Positions 9,478 to 19,103 are shown, numbered from the stretch's first letter. The stretch: 64,000 nucleotides of DNA from a bacterium (GCA_003242735.1 QGVH01000005.1:95687-159686), one strand, 5' to 3'. Notes: generated by a model from the letters alone, not told the origin. Translations and numbers: made by a program.

Positions 9478-10098
9478 GTTCGCGCTGCGGCGCATAGAGC
9501 CGTACGAAACTCACGTGCGTCGCCGTGTCTCTCGCCAGGGCGACGAAGCGGCCGTCGGCTAGGATCCGGCCGGGAACGCGCCATCCTCGATCACCACGGC
9601 GTCCACGGTGCCCGTCGCAGGGTGAACGACCCACACGGCCAGCGGAGCGCCCTGCATCGAGGAGGGCCGCCATGGCTCGAGCCAGACGAAGCCGTCCGGG
9701 TCGACCGTCAGGTCGCTCCACTTGAATCACGCGGTCGGCCGCACGCGGCGGACGTCCACATTCCAGGATCGGGCACCCGCGGACCTTCGGGAGCGGCGGC
9801 ACCGGGTCGCGCGCAGGAGCGTGTGGGATAGAGTCGGCTCCACCAGCCAGGTTTCGAGCACCCGGGTCCCTTCCGCACGGTCGGCGCGGTCCGCGGAGTA
9901 CACGACGCGGCCGCACCTCGCCGCGATGCGCCAGGGGGCATCGAGAACAGGAACGCCGCGTCCGACGTGGCGCCGGAACTCGCCGCGCGGATGGAACTCC
10001 GATTGGCCGGAGCTGTGTCGGAAGCACGCCAACGAGATCGATGGACCGACCCGATGTGTGGAGGCGCACCCGCCGTCAAGAAATCGGCAGGGCTCCAT
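9478..10098 (-). pseudogene. Decayed 6-bladed beta-propeller lipoprotein (C-terminal half, several frameshifts)
   Basis: No single frame is coding, but reading the minus strand across three frames recovers the C-terminal half of a propeller protein like its intact neighbour at 10120-11169. One frame gives WRIAARCGRVVYSADRADR, the next WSDLTVDPDGFVWLEPWRP and VWVVHPATGTVDAVV down to a TAG at 9559-9561. A third frame then continues RILADGRFVALARDTATHV and FVRLYAP to about 9480. These are the last blades of the family in correct order. The relic starts about 20 bases after the stop of the intact gene and lacks the N-terminal half and signal peptide. Boundaries are approximate. Confidence 0.6.
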
Positions 10099-10119
10099 CG
10101 CCGCGAACTCGAGATGCCG

Positions 10120-11169
10120 TCATCGGGGGCAGTGATAGCGCAGCCGGTACAGCGCGGGCTGTTCGAGGATATCAGTGAGGAGCAGCTCGTCCTGACCCGT
10201 GACCGCCAGCGACCACGCCGTGAACGGGAGGAACAGCCGGCACTCCAGCGTACCCGTGGGCCCGATCACATCGACGGCCTGCGCAGGGACGCGGTACTCC
10301 TCCGATCCGAGGCGCGCCGTCTTCGGAGCGACTGCCGTGAGCACGAACAGCCGCCCTGCGCCGTCCAGCTCGATGTCGTACGTGATCAGTTGAGCGTCAC
10401 CAGCGGGCAGCGGCGAACGGCTCGTGACGTACTCCCTCATCGGAGGCGGATCGAACGCCAGCGGCCGCCGCAAGCTCCCTGCCCTCTGGCCGCTCGCCGT
10501 GAACCGTTCGACGTGCGGCTCGAACGGCCAGGCCACGACGATGCTCCCATCGCGCGGGTCGCGGGCGACGCGGACGTAGTTGCCGAGTATGGGGATCACC
10601 ACGCCCTCGTACGGGCGCGCCGCTCCGAACTCGCCGATCGCCTCGCCCGAATCCAACGACACGACGGTGATCAGGGAGTCTCCGCGCAGCACGGGCCGGT
10701 TATCCATGAGCGCGAAGTTCTGGCCGAACGTTGCGGCGTACATCACCCGCCGTGTCGGATCGATCGTCGCATCCTGGGCGCCTCGCGCGTAGGGCATCGA
10801 TCGAATGAACCTGCCGTCGCGATCCAGCGCCTGAATGCGTCCGTTCCCTTCATCCACGACCCAGAGCGTGTCGGCCACCCGCCCCAGCGCGCTGGGCTTC
10901 TTCAGCTCGCCGGGGCCGGAGCCGGCGGAGGCGAGCGTGTCGACCCGTGCCCCCCTGAACCGATAGAGCTCGGAATTCCCGCGGTCGAGCACGTACACCG
11001 CGTCATCCGGCCCCTGGATCACCGCGACCGGCTCGTACAGCTCGATGCCTGCCAGAGCGGAAAGGGTGTCCACCGAAAGCAAGCGCCCCTCGACGGCCGG
11101 AGCCCGCTCCGCGCCGCAGCCCGCTGCAAGAAGGCAGACAGCAAGGAAACGTGTCGCGCTCCGCTCCAT
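10120..11169 (-). CDS. 6-bladed beta-propeller (NHL-like) lipoprotein
   Basis: The protein has 349 residues. The N-terminus MERSATRFLAVCLLAAGCGAE is a lipoprotein signal with the lipidated Cys near residue 18. The body repeats the blade signature of this family: VAVIQGPDDAVYVLDRGN, GSGPGELKKPSALG, LWVVDEGNGRIQALDRDGR, then LDGAGRLFVLTAV near the end. The GxGPGEF-like element is characteristic of 6-bladed beta-propeller lipoproteins common in Gemmatimonadota. The function is unknown; binding of a surface or periplasmic ligand is the usual suggestion. It lies 97 bases downstream of the PBP1A start-to-stop unit on the same strand, and a decayed paralog follows directly. Confidence 0.8.
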   Translation of the reverse strand: MERSATRFLAVCLLAAGCGAERAPAVEGRLLSVDTLSALAGIELYEPVAVIQGPDDAVYVLDRGNSELYRFRGARVDTLASAGSGPGELKKPSALGRVADTLWVVDEGNGRIQALDRDGRFIRSMPYARGAQDATIDPTRRVMYAATFGQNFALMDNRPVLRGDSLITVVSLDSGEAIGEFGAARPYEGVVIPILGNYVRVARDPRDGSIVVAWPFEPHVERFTASGQRAGSLRRPLAFDPPPMREYVTSRSPLPAGDAQLITYDIELDGAGRLFVLTAVAPKTARLGSEEYRVPAQAVDVIGPTGTLECRLFLPFTAWSLAVTGQDELLLTDILEQPALYRLRYHCPR

Positions 11170-11266
11170 CGATCAGTCGTCGGGATCCAGCGCTAACCTG
11201 TCGAGGAGAGCCCTGGTCTCCTTGCTCCCAGGGAGCGACAGGTCGTGCCAGTCACGAACCCTGTCG

Positions 11267-13576
11267 TCACACGTCGGCGTCCGCAGCGCGCCAGGCGGCC
11301 GGGACGCGGCTTCGGCGATCGTCCTCGCCGTGCCGCCGCTCGGGCCCGCGGAAGCGCAACTCCTGCCAACGCTGCTGCTCGCGGCGCAACCTCTCCTGCT
11401 CGCGCTGCCATCGCTCCTGCTGGCGCCGCAGCTCCCGCTCGAGGTCGCGCAGCGCGCGCTCGAGCGTGCGCTCCACGCTGCGTCCGATCCGGTCGATCTC
11501 GCGCCCATCCGGCACGACGTTGCGGAGCTCGCGCTCGACCTGCGGCGCCAGCTCGCGCCACAGCAGGCCGGGCAACGACTCGAGCCCGCCGCGCGGCACC
11601 TCGATCGTGTTGTCCGCGATGCGCGGTTGCGACCGGCGCAAGTCCCACCACGGCTGCCACCAGGGCCACCAATCCTCGTCCGTCGCGATGCGGCGCATGA
11701 TGGCGCCCCACGCCGCGGCCGGCGCCGTCCCGCCCGTCGCTCGCACCGCGATCGGGCGCGGGCGGTCGAAGCCGATCCAGACCGTCGCTACGCGCCGCGT
11801 GGTGTAGCCCACGAACCAGGCATCGGTCCAGTCGTCCGTCGTGCCGGTCTTTCCGGCCGCGGGACCGCGGTAGCCCGCGCCGCGCACGGCGCGCCCCGTG
11901 CCTTCGTCGACCACGCCGGTGAGCAGCCGGGTCATCTCCCGGGCGACATCGGGATCCATCACCTCGCGCCGCGCGACCTCCGGCTCCCACAGCACGCGGC
12001 CGTCCGCGTCCTCGACGCGCAGCACGAAGCGCGGCGCGACGGCGTGGCCATCGCCGGCGAACGCGGTGTACGCCGACGTCAGCTCGAGCGGCGTCGCCTC
12101 CGCGATCCCCAGCGCGAGCATCGGCGTGTGCCGCAGCTCGCCGCGGAACCCCGCGCGCCGCGCCAGCTCCGCCACCTCGTCCGGACCCACGGCCTCGGCC
12201 AGACGCACCGCCGGCACGTTGCGCGAGTGGACCAGCGCATCCCGGAGCGTGACATAGCCGGTGAAGCGGCCGTCGTAGTTCTTCGGTTCCCAGACCTCGC
12301 CGTCGGCCACGAGGCGGTACGGGGTGTCTTCGAGCCAGTCATACGGGCGGTAGCCGCGGGCGAGTGCCACGGCGTACACGAACGGCTTGAACGTGCTGCC
12401 CGTCTGCCGGCGGCCGAGCACGGCACGGTTGTAGGCCGAATGTCCGTAGTCACGCCCGCCGACCAGCGCGAGCACGTCGCCCGTGCGGGCGTCCATCACG
12501 ACGGCCGCGCCCTGGAGGTACTGCGTCTCGGCCGACGACGGGTCGTGCCGCGCGAAACGGGGGCCGGCGAACCGGCCGAACGCGCCACTCTCGACGCGCC
12601 GGATCTGGCGCTCCAGCTCCTCCTCCGCAGCGCGCTGCGCCTCGAGGTCGATCGCGGTGGTGATGCGCAGCGGCTTCCGGTAGAGCCCATCGCCCAGCTT
12701 TTCCTCCAGCAGGCTGCGCACGACCTGCACGTAGTAAGGCGCGACGAGGCCTCGATGCCTCGCTGGCCGCGCTTCGGCCAGCCGCAGCGGCCGACCCTTC
12801 GCCTCCTCGGCCTCCTCCGCATCGATGCGGCCCTGCTCCGCCATCAGCGAGAGCACGAGGTCGCGCCGCGCACGCGCCTCGTCCGGCCGACGCCGCGGGT
12901 CGTAGTACGACGGCGCGCGCGGCAACGCCGCGAGCAGCGCGGCCTGCTCGAGCGACAGCGATTTCGCGCTCTTGCCGAAGTACTGCTGCGCCGCGGCCTC
13001 GATGCCGTACGCGCCGCCGCCGAAGTAGATGTGGTTGAGGTACAGCTCGAGGATCTCTTCTTTGGTGAAGCGCCTCTCGATCGCCCGCGCCACCCGGATC
13101 TCGAGCAGCTTGCGGCCCAGGGTGCGTTCGTGCGGGGGCAGCCGGTCCGCGAACACGTTACGCGCGAGCTGCATGGTGATGGTGCTGAACCCCTCACGGA
13201 TCTCGCCCGCCCGCAGGTTGGCGACCGCGGCGGCCGGCACGCGCCGCCAGTCCACGCCACGATGCGAGTAGAAGCGCTTGTCCTCGACGGCGATGAACGC
13301 GGCGGGCACGTACGCCGGCAGGTCCTCCAGCGTCACGAGCCGGTGTCGCACGGGGCTCAGGTCGGCGAACGGCCGGCCGTTGCGGTCCAGCAGCACGGAC
13401 GCGTTGCCGGGCTGGTAGGACGCGAGCCGCGAGACGTCCGGGCAGCCGCCGATGCCGCAGCGCTCCCAGAGGAGCACCGCCAGTGCGCCGGCGAGGATCA
13501 GCGCGATCCACACCGTGCGCGCACGGAGCACGTTCCGGAGGAAATCCAACGGGGATGGTCGCGAGAACCGATCCAT
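11267..13576 (-). CDS. Penicillin-binding protein 1A, bifunctional transglycosylase/transpeptidase
   Basis: The protein has 769 residues: one N-terminal transmembrane helix (residues about 20-37), a GT51 glycosyltransferase domain with the catalytic Glu in AVEDKRFYSHRG (near 98) and QLARNVF, then a transpeptidase domain with SxxK as STFK near residue 394, SRN in HSRNVPAVRL and KTG in AGKTGTTDDWTDAW. It polymerises lipid II and cross-links peptidoglycan in the periplasm. The C-terminus ends in a long charged, Arg/Glu/Gln-rich segment (ERELRRQQERWQREQERLRR type) likely to form a coiled coil, which is not part of the core family. ATG 13576 starts just before the membrane helix; the open frame upstream of it looks non-coding. 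Confidence 0.93.
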   Translation of the reverse strand: MDRFSRPSPLDFLRNVLRARTVWIALILAGALAVLLWERCGIGGCPDVSRLASYQPGNASVLLDRNGRPFADLSPVRHRLVTLEDLPAYVPAAFIAVEDKRFYSHRGVDWRRVPAAAVANLRAGEIREGFSTITMQLARNVFADRLPPHERTLGRKLLEIRVARAIERRFTKEEILELYLNHIYFGGGAYGIEAAAQQYFGKSAKSLSLEQAALLAALPRAPSYYDPRRRPDEARARRDLVLSLMAEQGRIDAEEAEEAKGRPLRLAEARPARHRGLVAPYYVQVVRSLLEEKLGDGLYRKPLRITTAIDLEAQRAAEEELERQIRRVESGAFGRFAGPRFARHDPSSAETQYLQGAAVVMDARTGDVLALVGGRDYGHSAYNRAVLGRRQTGSTFKPFVYAVALARGYRPYDWLEDTPYRLVADGEVWEPKNYDGRFTGYVTLRDALVHSRNVPAVRLAEAVGPDEVAELARRAGFRGELRHTPMLALGIAEATPLELTSAYTAFAGDGHAVAPRFVLRVEDADGRVLWEPEVARREVMDPDVAREMTRLLTGVVDEGTGRAVRGAGYRGPAAGKTGTTDDWTDAWFVGYTTRRVATVWIGFDRPRPIAVRATGGTAPAAAWGAIMRRIATDEDWWPWWQPWWDLRRSQPRIADNTIEVPRGGLESLPGLLWRELAPQVERELRNVVPDGREIDRIGRSVERTLERALRDLERELRRQQERWQREQERLRREQQRWQELRFRGPERRHGEDDRRSRVPAAWRAADADV

Positions 13577-13986
13577 TGTCGCTCCGTCTCGCCGTTCCCG
13601 AGCGAGCGCGCCAGACGAACGGCGCGACTTTCCAGAACCAGGAGCCGGCGCCCTGCCCTCCCGTACAGAGCCCGGCGAGAGCAGCGGGCCGTCCCTGACC
13701 TGGCGAGTCCCAGGGCTCCAGGACGGGCGCCGCGTGCATTCCCACGCAAGCCCGTACCGGGGCACGGCGGGCCCTTCCCGGACCCGTGAACGCCGCACTC
13801 CAGGAACGTGGTCTCGGCCCCTTTCCGGCTTCTACGCCCCTCCGGAGAGGGTGTTTCGCCGTGCACCGACGCCCCGACGGCGGGCAGCGGCCGTCTGACA
13901 CCTCGGATGCTGCGTTCGGCGTGGAGGGTTGCTGGGTCGGCATCCGGCGCGACGTCGCCCGGATGCGTCGGGGCTGGAGGGAGACT
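13577..13986. other. Intergenic stretch of about 410 bases, no gene seen
   Basis: The stretch lies between the amidase stop (13987) and the PBP1A start (13576), both on the minus strand. I read all six frames and found no family signature, signal peptide or reading-frame remnant. It should contain the PBP1A promoter, but no convincing -35/-10 pair stood out. Confidence 0.5.
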
Positions 13987-15360
13987 TCAGTCCAGCGGCG
14001 CGTGGCGCGGCCAGGGCCGCAGCATCTCGAGCTGACGCGCCACGCCCAGCAGCAGCCCCTCGCCGCCCGGCCGGGCGACGAGCTGCACGGACAGCGGCAC
14101 GCCGGTGGAGTGGCGGCTTCCGGTGGGCACCGCAACAGCCGGCCAGCGGGCGTGGTTCCACGGCCCGGTGAACGGCGCGAAGCGCGCGTTCACCGCCACG
14201 TTGGCCAGCCAGCCGCGCTCGCTCCAGCGCTCGGCCCGCGGCGGCGGCGCCGCCAGCGTCGGCGTCACCAGCACGTCCAGCTCGCGGAAGAACTGCGCCA
14301 TGAGCGAGCCGAACGCGTCCCGGTGCTCGGCGCGGAAGAGCCTCAGCCGTCGCGCGATGCGGCCCGCGCGGATGTGGGCGCGGGTACGCGGCTCGAGGAC
14401 GTCCAGCGTGGCGCCGAGGGCGGGCCCGGCTTCGTCGAACTCCGTGGCGACGACGGCGAACCAGCCGGCGAACAACCGCAGCCCCAACCCCGCCGGGATC
14501 GGCGGATCGGCGCGCCGGACCTCGTGCCCTGCACGGGCGAGCAGCTCTGCGGTTTCCAGCGTCGCCGCCTCGTACTCGCGGTCCACGCCCACCAGCGGCG
14601 CCAGCGGCGACCGCACCGACACGCCGATGCGCAGCGGCCGCTCCGGCACGGCCACGTGCGCGAGCTCCGCACGCGCCGCCATCGCGGAGAGCGTCAACGC
14701 GGCGTCTTCGACCGTCGTCGCCAGCACGCCGTTCTCGACCAGGCCGCACCAGTCCGTCGGCCCCATGTCGCACGGCACCACGCCCGGGCCCGGCTTGATG
14801 CCGATCAGGCCGCACGCCGCGGCGGGGATGCGGATCGAACCCAGCCCGTCGTTGCCGTGAGCGACGGGGACGATCCCCGCTGCGACCGCGGCCGCGCTGC
14901 CGCCCGAGGAGCCGCCCGCGCTCCGGTCCGGCGCCCACGGGCTGCGCGCGATGCCGCTCGCGCCGTCGCTCGTGCCCCACACCCCGAGCTCCGGCATGCG
15001 CGTCATGCCGACAACGATGGCGCCCGCCGCCCGCAGCCGGGCGACCACCGGGTGATCTGCCGGCGCCGGGTCCAGCGCCGCACGCCGGGCGCCGTGGCTC
15101 AGCGGCTCGCCCGCCACCGCGACGTTGTCCTTCACCGCGACCGGCACCCCCGCCAGCGGCAGGGCGCTCAGGTCCTCCCGCCGCGCCAGCGCCTCGGCCT
15201 CCGCGAGCGCCGCCTCCGCGCGCACGCGCGCGAACGCGCCCACGCGCTCGTCCACCTCTGCGATGCGCTCGAGCGCCGCGCGCACGGTGTCCGTCGGGGA
15301 CATGCGGCCCGCCCGTACCTCGCCGGCGATGGCCGCGGCGGTCAATTCCGTGATCCGCAC
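13987..15360 (-). CDS. Amidase signature family hydrolase
   Basis: This is a 457-residue amidase with the Ser-cisSer-Lys catalytic system: Lys in PVAVKDNVAV, the GGSSGGSAAAVAAG stretch with the two serines, and GSIRIPAAACGLIGIKP. It hydrolyses amide bonds in the cytoplasm; substrates range from aryl amides to glutaminyl-tRNA. The gatCAB partners are absent, so GatA is unlikely. I place the start at GTG 15360 because MRITELTAAAIAGEVRAG matches the usual N-terminus; the open frame extends to a TTG at 15426 with no better ribosome site. The upstream region is shared with the divergently transcribed threonine dehydratase gene. Confidence 0.85.
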   Translation of the reverse strand: MRITELTAAAIAGEVRAGRMSPTDTVRAALERIAEVDERVGAFARVRAEAALAEAEALARREDLSALPLAGVPVAVKDNVAVAGEPLSHGARRAALDPAPADHPVVARLRAAGAIVVGMTRMPELGVWGTSDGASGIARSPWAPDRSAGGSSGGSAAAVAAGIVPVAHGNDGLGSIRIPAAACGLIGIKPGPGVVPCDMGPTDWCGLVENGVLATTVEDAALTLSAMAARAELAHVAVPERPLRIGVSVRSPLAPLVGVDREYEAATLETAELLARAGHEVRRADPPIPAGLGLRLFAGWFAVVATEFDEAGPALGATLDVLEPRTRAHIRAGRIARRLRLFRAEHRDAFGSLMAQFFRELDVLVTPTLAAPPPRAERWSERGWLANVAVNARFAPFTGPWNHARWPAVAVPTGSRHSTGVPLSVQLVARPGGEGLLLGVARQLEMLRPWPRHAPLD

Positions 15361-15491
15361 TGTGACTTGCCGCACCGTCGAGGAGGAACCAGGTACGGAG
15401 AGCGGCTGGCGCGAGTCCTGCGTCAACCGGTTTGTTCACGCGCGAACCAGCAGCACCCTTCCGCGCTCTCGGCCCCCCGCCCCTGCGCGCC

Positions 15492-15521
15492 TCCACAGTG
15501 AGCCGCGATGCTCCCTATACT
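15492..15521 (+). promoter_or_regulatory. Candidate sigma-70-type promoter for threonine dehydratase
   Basis: TATACT at 15516-15521 is a good -10. TCCACA at 15492-15497, 18 bases upstream, is a weak -35 (four of six consensus bases). It lies in the divergent intergenic region 15361-15591, about 70 bases before the ATG of the downstream gene. Confidence 0.35.
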
Positions 15522-15591
15522 CGGCGCGAGCGGCGGTCGGGGGAAGAGGGGACTCGCGCAATCGAGTGAGCCGACCTACCTTGTTGCGCCT

Positions 15592-16803
15592 ATGCCCACG
15601 CTCGCCGACATCCACGCCGCCCGGGACCGGATCCGCGGCGGCATCGTGCTCACGCCGTGCACGCCCGCGCTGGCGTTCGCGGATGTCGTGCCCGGCCGCC
15701 TGTGCGTCAAGCTGGAGAACCTCCAGCGCACGGGCTCGTTCAAGGACCGTGGCTCGCTGAACCGCCTGCTCGCGCTCTCGCCGGAGGAGCGGCGGCGCGG
15801 CGTCGTCACGGCCAGCGCCGGCAACCACGCGCAGGCGGTGGCCTACCATTGCCAGCGGCTCGGCATCCCCGCCACCGTCGTGATGCCGGAGGGCACACCG
15901 CTGATCAAGCTCTCCAACGCGCGGCGCTACGGCGCGCGGATCGTGCTGTCCGGCGCGACCATCTCGGACGCAATGGTCGAGGCGCGCCGGCTCGAAGCCG
16001 AAGAGCGGCTCACCATGGTGCACGCCTTCGATGACGACCTCGTCATTGCCGGCCAGGGCACCGTCGGGCTCGAGCTGCTGGAACAGGTCCCGGACCTGAC
16101 GTGCGTCGTCGTGCCGATCGGCGGCGGCGGGCTGATCAGCGGCATGGCCGTAGCGCTCAAGGAGAGCCGCCCGGACATCCGCGTGATCGGCGTCGAAGCA
16201 GAGGCCGCCGCCTCCGCCCTGCTCTCCCGGAAGGCGCACCGCATCGTCCACATCGAGACGGCGGAGACCATCGCGGACGGCATCGCGGTCAAGCGGATCG
16301 GCGAGCGGACGTTCCCGCTGATCGAGCGGTACGTGGACGACATCGTCGCCGTCAGCGAGCGCGAGATCGCGACCGCGGTCTATCTGTTGATCGAGCGCCA
16401 GAAGGTCGTCGCCGAGGGCGCCGGCGCCGTCCCCCTCGCCGCGCTGCTCACCGGCAAGGTCCGCACGTCGCCGAACGACGTGACCGTGATGGTCCTGTCC
16501 GGCGGCAACATCGACGTCAACATCATCGAGCGCATCATCGACCGCGGCCTGGTGGGCGAAGGCCGGCTTGCGCACCTGATGGTGAAGGTGAGGGACCGCC
16601 CGGGCGAGCTGGCGCGGCTCACCGCGATCGTGGCTGAGTGCGGCGCCAATGTGCTCGAGATCGGGCACCGCCGCGCCTTCGCGGACATCTCCGTGGCCGA
16701 CGTCGAGATCGTCATGCACCTCGAGACGCGCGGACGCGACCACGTCGAGGAGATCATCCAGCGGTTGGAAGCGGAGGGGCTGAGGGTCGAGGAGGACATC
16801 TGA
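15592..16803 (+). CDS. ilvA: Threonine ammonia-lyase (threonine dehydratase) with C-terminal ACT domain
   Basis: The 403-residue PLP enzyme deaminates threonine to 2-oxobutanoate. The PLP lysine is in RTGSFKDRGSLNRL, the Asn loop in SAGNHAQAVAY and the phosphate-binding glycine loop in VPIGGGGLISGMA. The last 80 residues (LMVKVRDRPGELARLTAI onward) form a single ACT-type regulatory domain. That combination is the short form, often named IlvA or TdcB depending on physiology; which role applies cannot be told here. ATG 15592 follows a region without a strong Shine-Dalgarno. The 3' end overlaps the convergent deacylase gene by 50 bases. Confidence 0.9.
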   Translation: MPTLADIHAARDRIRGGIVLTPCTPALAFADVVPGRLCVKLENLQRTGSFKDRGSLNRLLALSPEERRRGVVTASAGNHAQAVAYHCQRLGIPATVVMPEGTPLIKLSNARRYGARIVLSGATISDAMVEARRLEAEERLTMVHAFDDDLVIAGQGTVGLELLEQVPDLTCVVVPIGGGGLISGMAVALKESRPDIRVIGVEAEAAASALLSRKAHRIVHIETAETIADGIAVKRIGERTFPLIERYVDDIVAVSEREIATAVYLLIERQKVVAEGAGAVPLAALLTGKVRTSPNDVTVMVLSGGNIDVNIIERIIDRGLVGEGRLAHLMVKVRDRPGELARLTAIVAECGANVLEIGHRRAFADISVADVEIVMHLETRGRDHVEEIIQRLEAEGLRVEEDI

Positions 16804-17545
16804 GCCGTCCCTCGTCCGCCCACACCGCTTCCACCAGCGCCGGCAGAACCTTTGCCGCCGGGCCGGTCAGGTGCCACTCGTCCGGCCCGAGCGGCGCGTC
16901 CGGCGGCGCGGTGTTGACCACCACGATCGCCGCCCCGGCGCGTCTGGCGAGTGGAACCAGCCCGGCCGCGGGGTACACCACGCCCGACGTTCCGATCACG
17001 AGCAGCGCGTCACAATCTCCGGCCGCCGCGACGGCCCGCTCGAACGCGCCCGGCGGCAGCGACTCGCCGAACCACACCACGTCCGGCCGCAGCGGCGCGC
17101 CGCACGCCGGGCAGCGCGGCGGCACGGCGCCGTCGTCCCACGCCTCGACCAGCCGCCCCTCCCGCGAGCACTTCGTGCGCTGGATGCGGCCGTGCAGCTC
17201 GATCACGTTGCGGCTGCCCGCCCGCTCGTGCAGCCCATCCACGTTCTGCGTGATCAGCGTGAAGCGTGGGACGAGCGTCTCGATGCAGACCAGCGCGTGG
17301 TGCGCCGGGTTCGGCTCGGCCTTCGCCACCCGCGAGCGCCGCCACTCGTACCAGCGCCAGACCAGCGCCGGGTCGCGCGCGAACGCTTCCGGCGTGGCCA
17401 GGTCTTCGGGCCGGTAGCGCGCCCACAGCCCCGTCTGCGGATCGCGGAACGTGGGCAGCCCGCTCTCGGCCGAGATGCCCGCGCCCGTCAGCGCCGCGAT
17501 GTGACGCGCGGCACGCAACCGTCGGATCAGCGCTTCGTCGAACAT
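16754..17545 (-). CDS. cobB: Sir2-family NAD-dependent protein deacylase (CobB/SIRT5 type)
   Basis: The 263-residue sirtuin has the NAD motif LTGAGISAESGLPTFRD, ITQNVDGLHERAG and the catalytic His in IELHGRI. The zinc site is C-S-R-E then CPAC: the second Cys of the first pair is missing, as in E. coli CobB. The segment WRWYEWRRSR provides the Tyr-x-x-Arg pair that reads acidic acyl groups in SIRT5/CobB, so desuccinylase as well as deacetylase activity is plausible. ATG 17545 is preferred over TTG 17551. The last 50 bases overlap the 3' end of the threonine dehydratase gene on the other strand. Confidence 0.9.
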   Translation of the reverse strand: MFDEALIRRLRAARHIAALTGAGISAESGLPTFRDPQTGLWARYRPEDLATPEAFARDPALVWRWYEWRRSRVAKAEPNPAHHALVCIETLVPRFTLITQNVDGLHERAGSRNVIELHGRIQRTKCSREGRLVEAWDDGAVPPRCPACGAPLRPDVVWFGESLPPGAFERAVAAAGDCDALLVIGTSGVVYPAAGLVPLARRAGAAIVVVNTAPPDAPLGPDEWHLTGPAAKVLPALVEAVWADEGRLRCPPRPSAPPLPTAG

Positions 17546-17660
17546 GCGCAAAGTATCGCGCCGCTGCGCGAGGAACGCCAGGTGCGCGCTGCGGCCGCGA
17601 CGCGCCCGTGTCGAGGGAGGTCCTCCTGTCTTTGCGTCGCTCCGCCGGATCCGAGCCCTC

Positions 17661-19103
17661 TCACACCACCACCCGGCGCCACCGCCCGCGGCGGAACACC
17701 AGCGCGCTCAGCACGCTCAGCGCGGAGAACGAACAGGCGAGGGCGATGAACACGCCGTCCGCGCCCAGGCCCAGCGGGAACGCGAGCATCCACGCCAGCG
17801 GGAACTCGAACACCCAGATGCTCGCCAGGTTCAGAAGCGTTGCGGTCCAGACGTCGCCCGCGCCGTTGAACGCCTGCGTGAGCACCGCCCCGAAGGCGTA
17901 CGGATAGAAACCCAGGCTCACGATGCGCAGGCAGCGGATGGCGTATGCGCTCGTGGCCCCGTCGGTGCCGAACAGAGCGATGATTCCCGGCGCCGCGATG
18001 AGGGACACGGTCGCGGCGCTGCCCAGGAGGACGAGGTTCATGAGCCCGGCCAGCCAGACGGCGCGCTCCGCCCGGTCCGGATCCCCGGCCCCCAGCCCCT
18101 GCCCCACCATCGTGGCCGCCGCGTTGCCGAAGCCCCACGCGGGCAGCAGCGCGAACAGGATGACGCGGATGGCGATCGTGTACCCCGCCAGCGCCTCACT
18201 GCCGAACTCCGCGATGATGCGTGCGAGCCCGATCCAGCTCACCGTGCCGATGAGTCCCTGGAGCGTCCCCGTGCCGGAGAGACGGACGAGCCGCCACATG
18301 ATCGCCGGCTGGATGCGCACGTGTCTCCCCCGGATGCGCAGGCGCCCGTCCGCGCGGAGCAGTACGCCGAGCTGGAACGCGACGCCGGTCGCGCGGCTCA
18401 CCGCCGTTGCCACCGCCGCGCCGGTCACGCCCATCGCGGGGAACGGGCCGAGCCCGAAGATGAGCAGCGGATCCAGGGCGATGTTGAGCCCGTTGGCCAA
18501 CCACAGCACGCGCATGGCGACCGCCGCGTCGCCCGCGCCGCGGAACGCCGCGTTCAGCAGGAAGAGCAGCAGGACGACGCCGCTGCTGCCGAGCGAAACC
18601 GCGGTGTAGCCGGCGCCCACCGCCACCACGTCCGCGGACGCGCCCATGAGGCGCAGCAGCGGGCGCGCATAGACGATGCCCGCAACACCCAGCACCGCCG
18701 CGAGCGCGGCGCCCAGCGCCACCGCCTGCACCGTCGCCCGCGCCGCGGCGTCCTCGTCCTGCTCGCCGATGCGCCGGGCGACCAGCGCGGTCACGCCGAT
18801 GCCGACCCCGGCCGCCACCGTGTACACCAGCGACAGGAGCGTCTCGGTCAGCCCGACCGCCGCCACCGCCTCCGCGCCCAGCATGGACACGAAGAAGATG
18901 TCCACCACGGCGAACACGGACTCCATGAGCATCTCGAGCACCATGGGGATCGCGAGCAGCAGCACCGCGCGGCCCACCGGCCCGCGCGTCGGGTCGCTGC
19001 CGCGGCCCCAGACGGCGTCGCTCACGGTCCGCCACCAGCGGCCCCGCGCCTCCTGCACCGGCCCCGGCGCCCCATCCACCTGCACACCCATCGCATCGCC
19101 CAT
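17661..19103 (-). CDS. MATE-family multidrug/cation efflux transporter
   Basis: The protein has about 480 residues in twelve hydrophobic segments arranged as two homologous halves. The first half has LAIPMVLEMLMESVFAVVD and MLGAEAVAAVGLTE, and the second repeats the pattern around LVRLSGTGTLQGLIG, MVGQGLGAGDPDRAE and LTQAFNGAGD. These are MATE hallmarks for sodium- or proton-driven export across the inner membrane. ATG 19103 is chosen; the frame extends upstream, but through the terminator hairpin of the preceding gene, which argues against a longer protein. Substrate unknown. Confidence 0.88.
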   Translation of the reverse strand: MGDAMGVQVDGAPGPVQEARGRWWRTVSDAVWGRGSDPTRGPVGRAVLLLAIPMVLEMLMESVFAVVDIFFVSMLGAEAVAAVGLTETLLSLVYTVAAGVGIGVTALVARRIGEQDEDAAARATVQAVALGAALAAVLGVAGIVYARPLLRLMGASADVVAVGAGYTAVSLGSSGVVLLLFLLNAAFRGAGDAAVAMRVLWLANGLNIALDPLLIFGLGPFPAMGVTGAAVATAVSRATGVAFQLGVLLRADGRLRIRGRHVRIQPAIMWRLVRLSGTGTLQGLIGTVSWIGLARIIAEFGSEALAGYTIAIRVILFALLPAWGFGNAAATMVGQGLGAGDPDRAERAVWLAGLMNLVLLGSAATVSLIAAPGIIALFGTDGATSAYAIRCLRIVSLGFYPYAFGAVLTQAFNGAGDVWTATLLNLASIWVFEFPLAWMLAFPLGLGADGVFIALACSFSALSVLSALVFRRGRWRRVVV

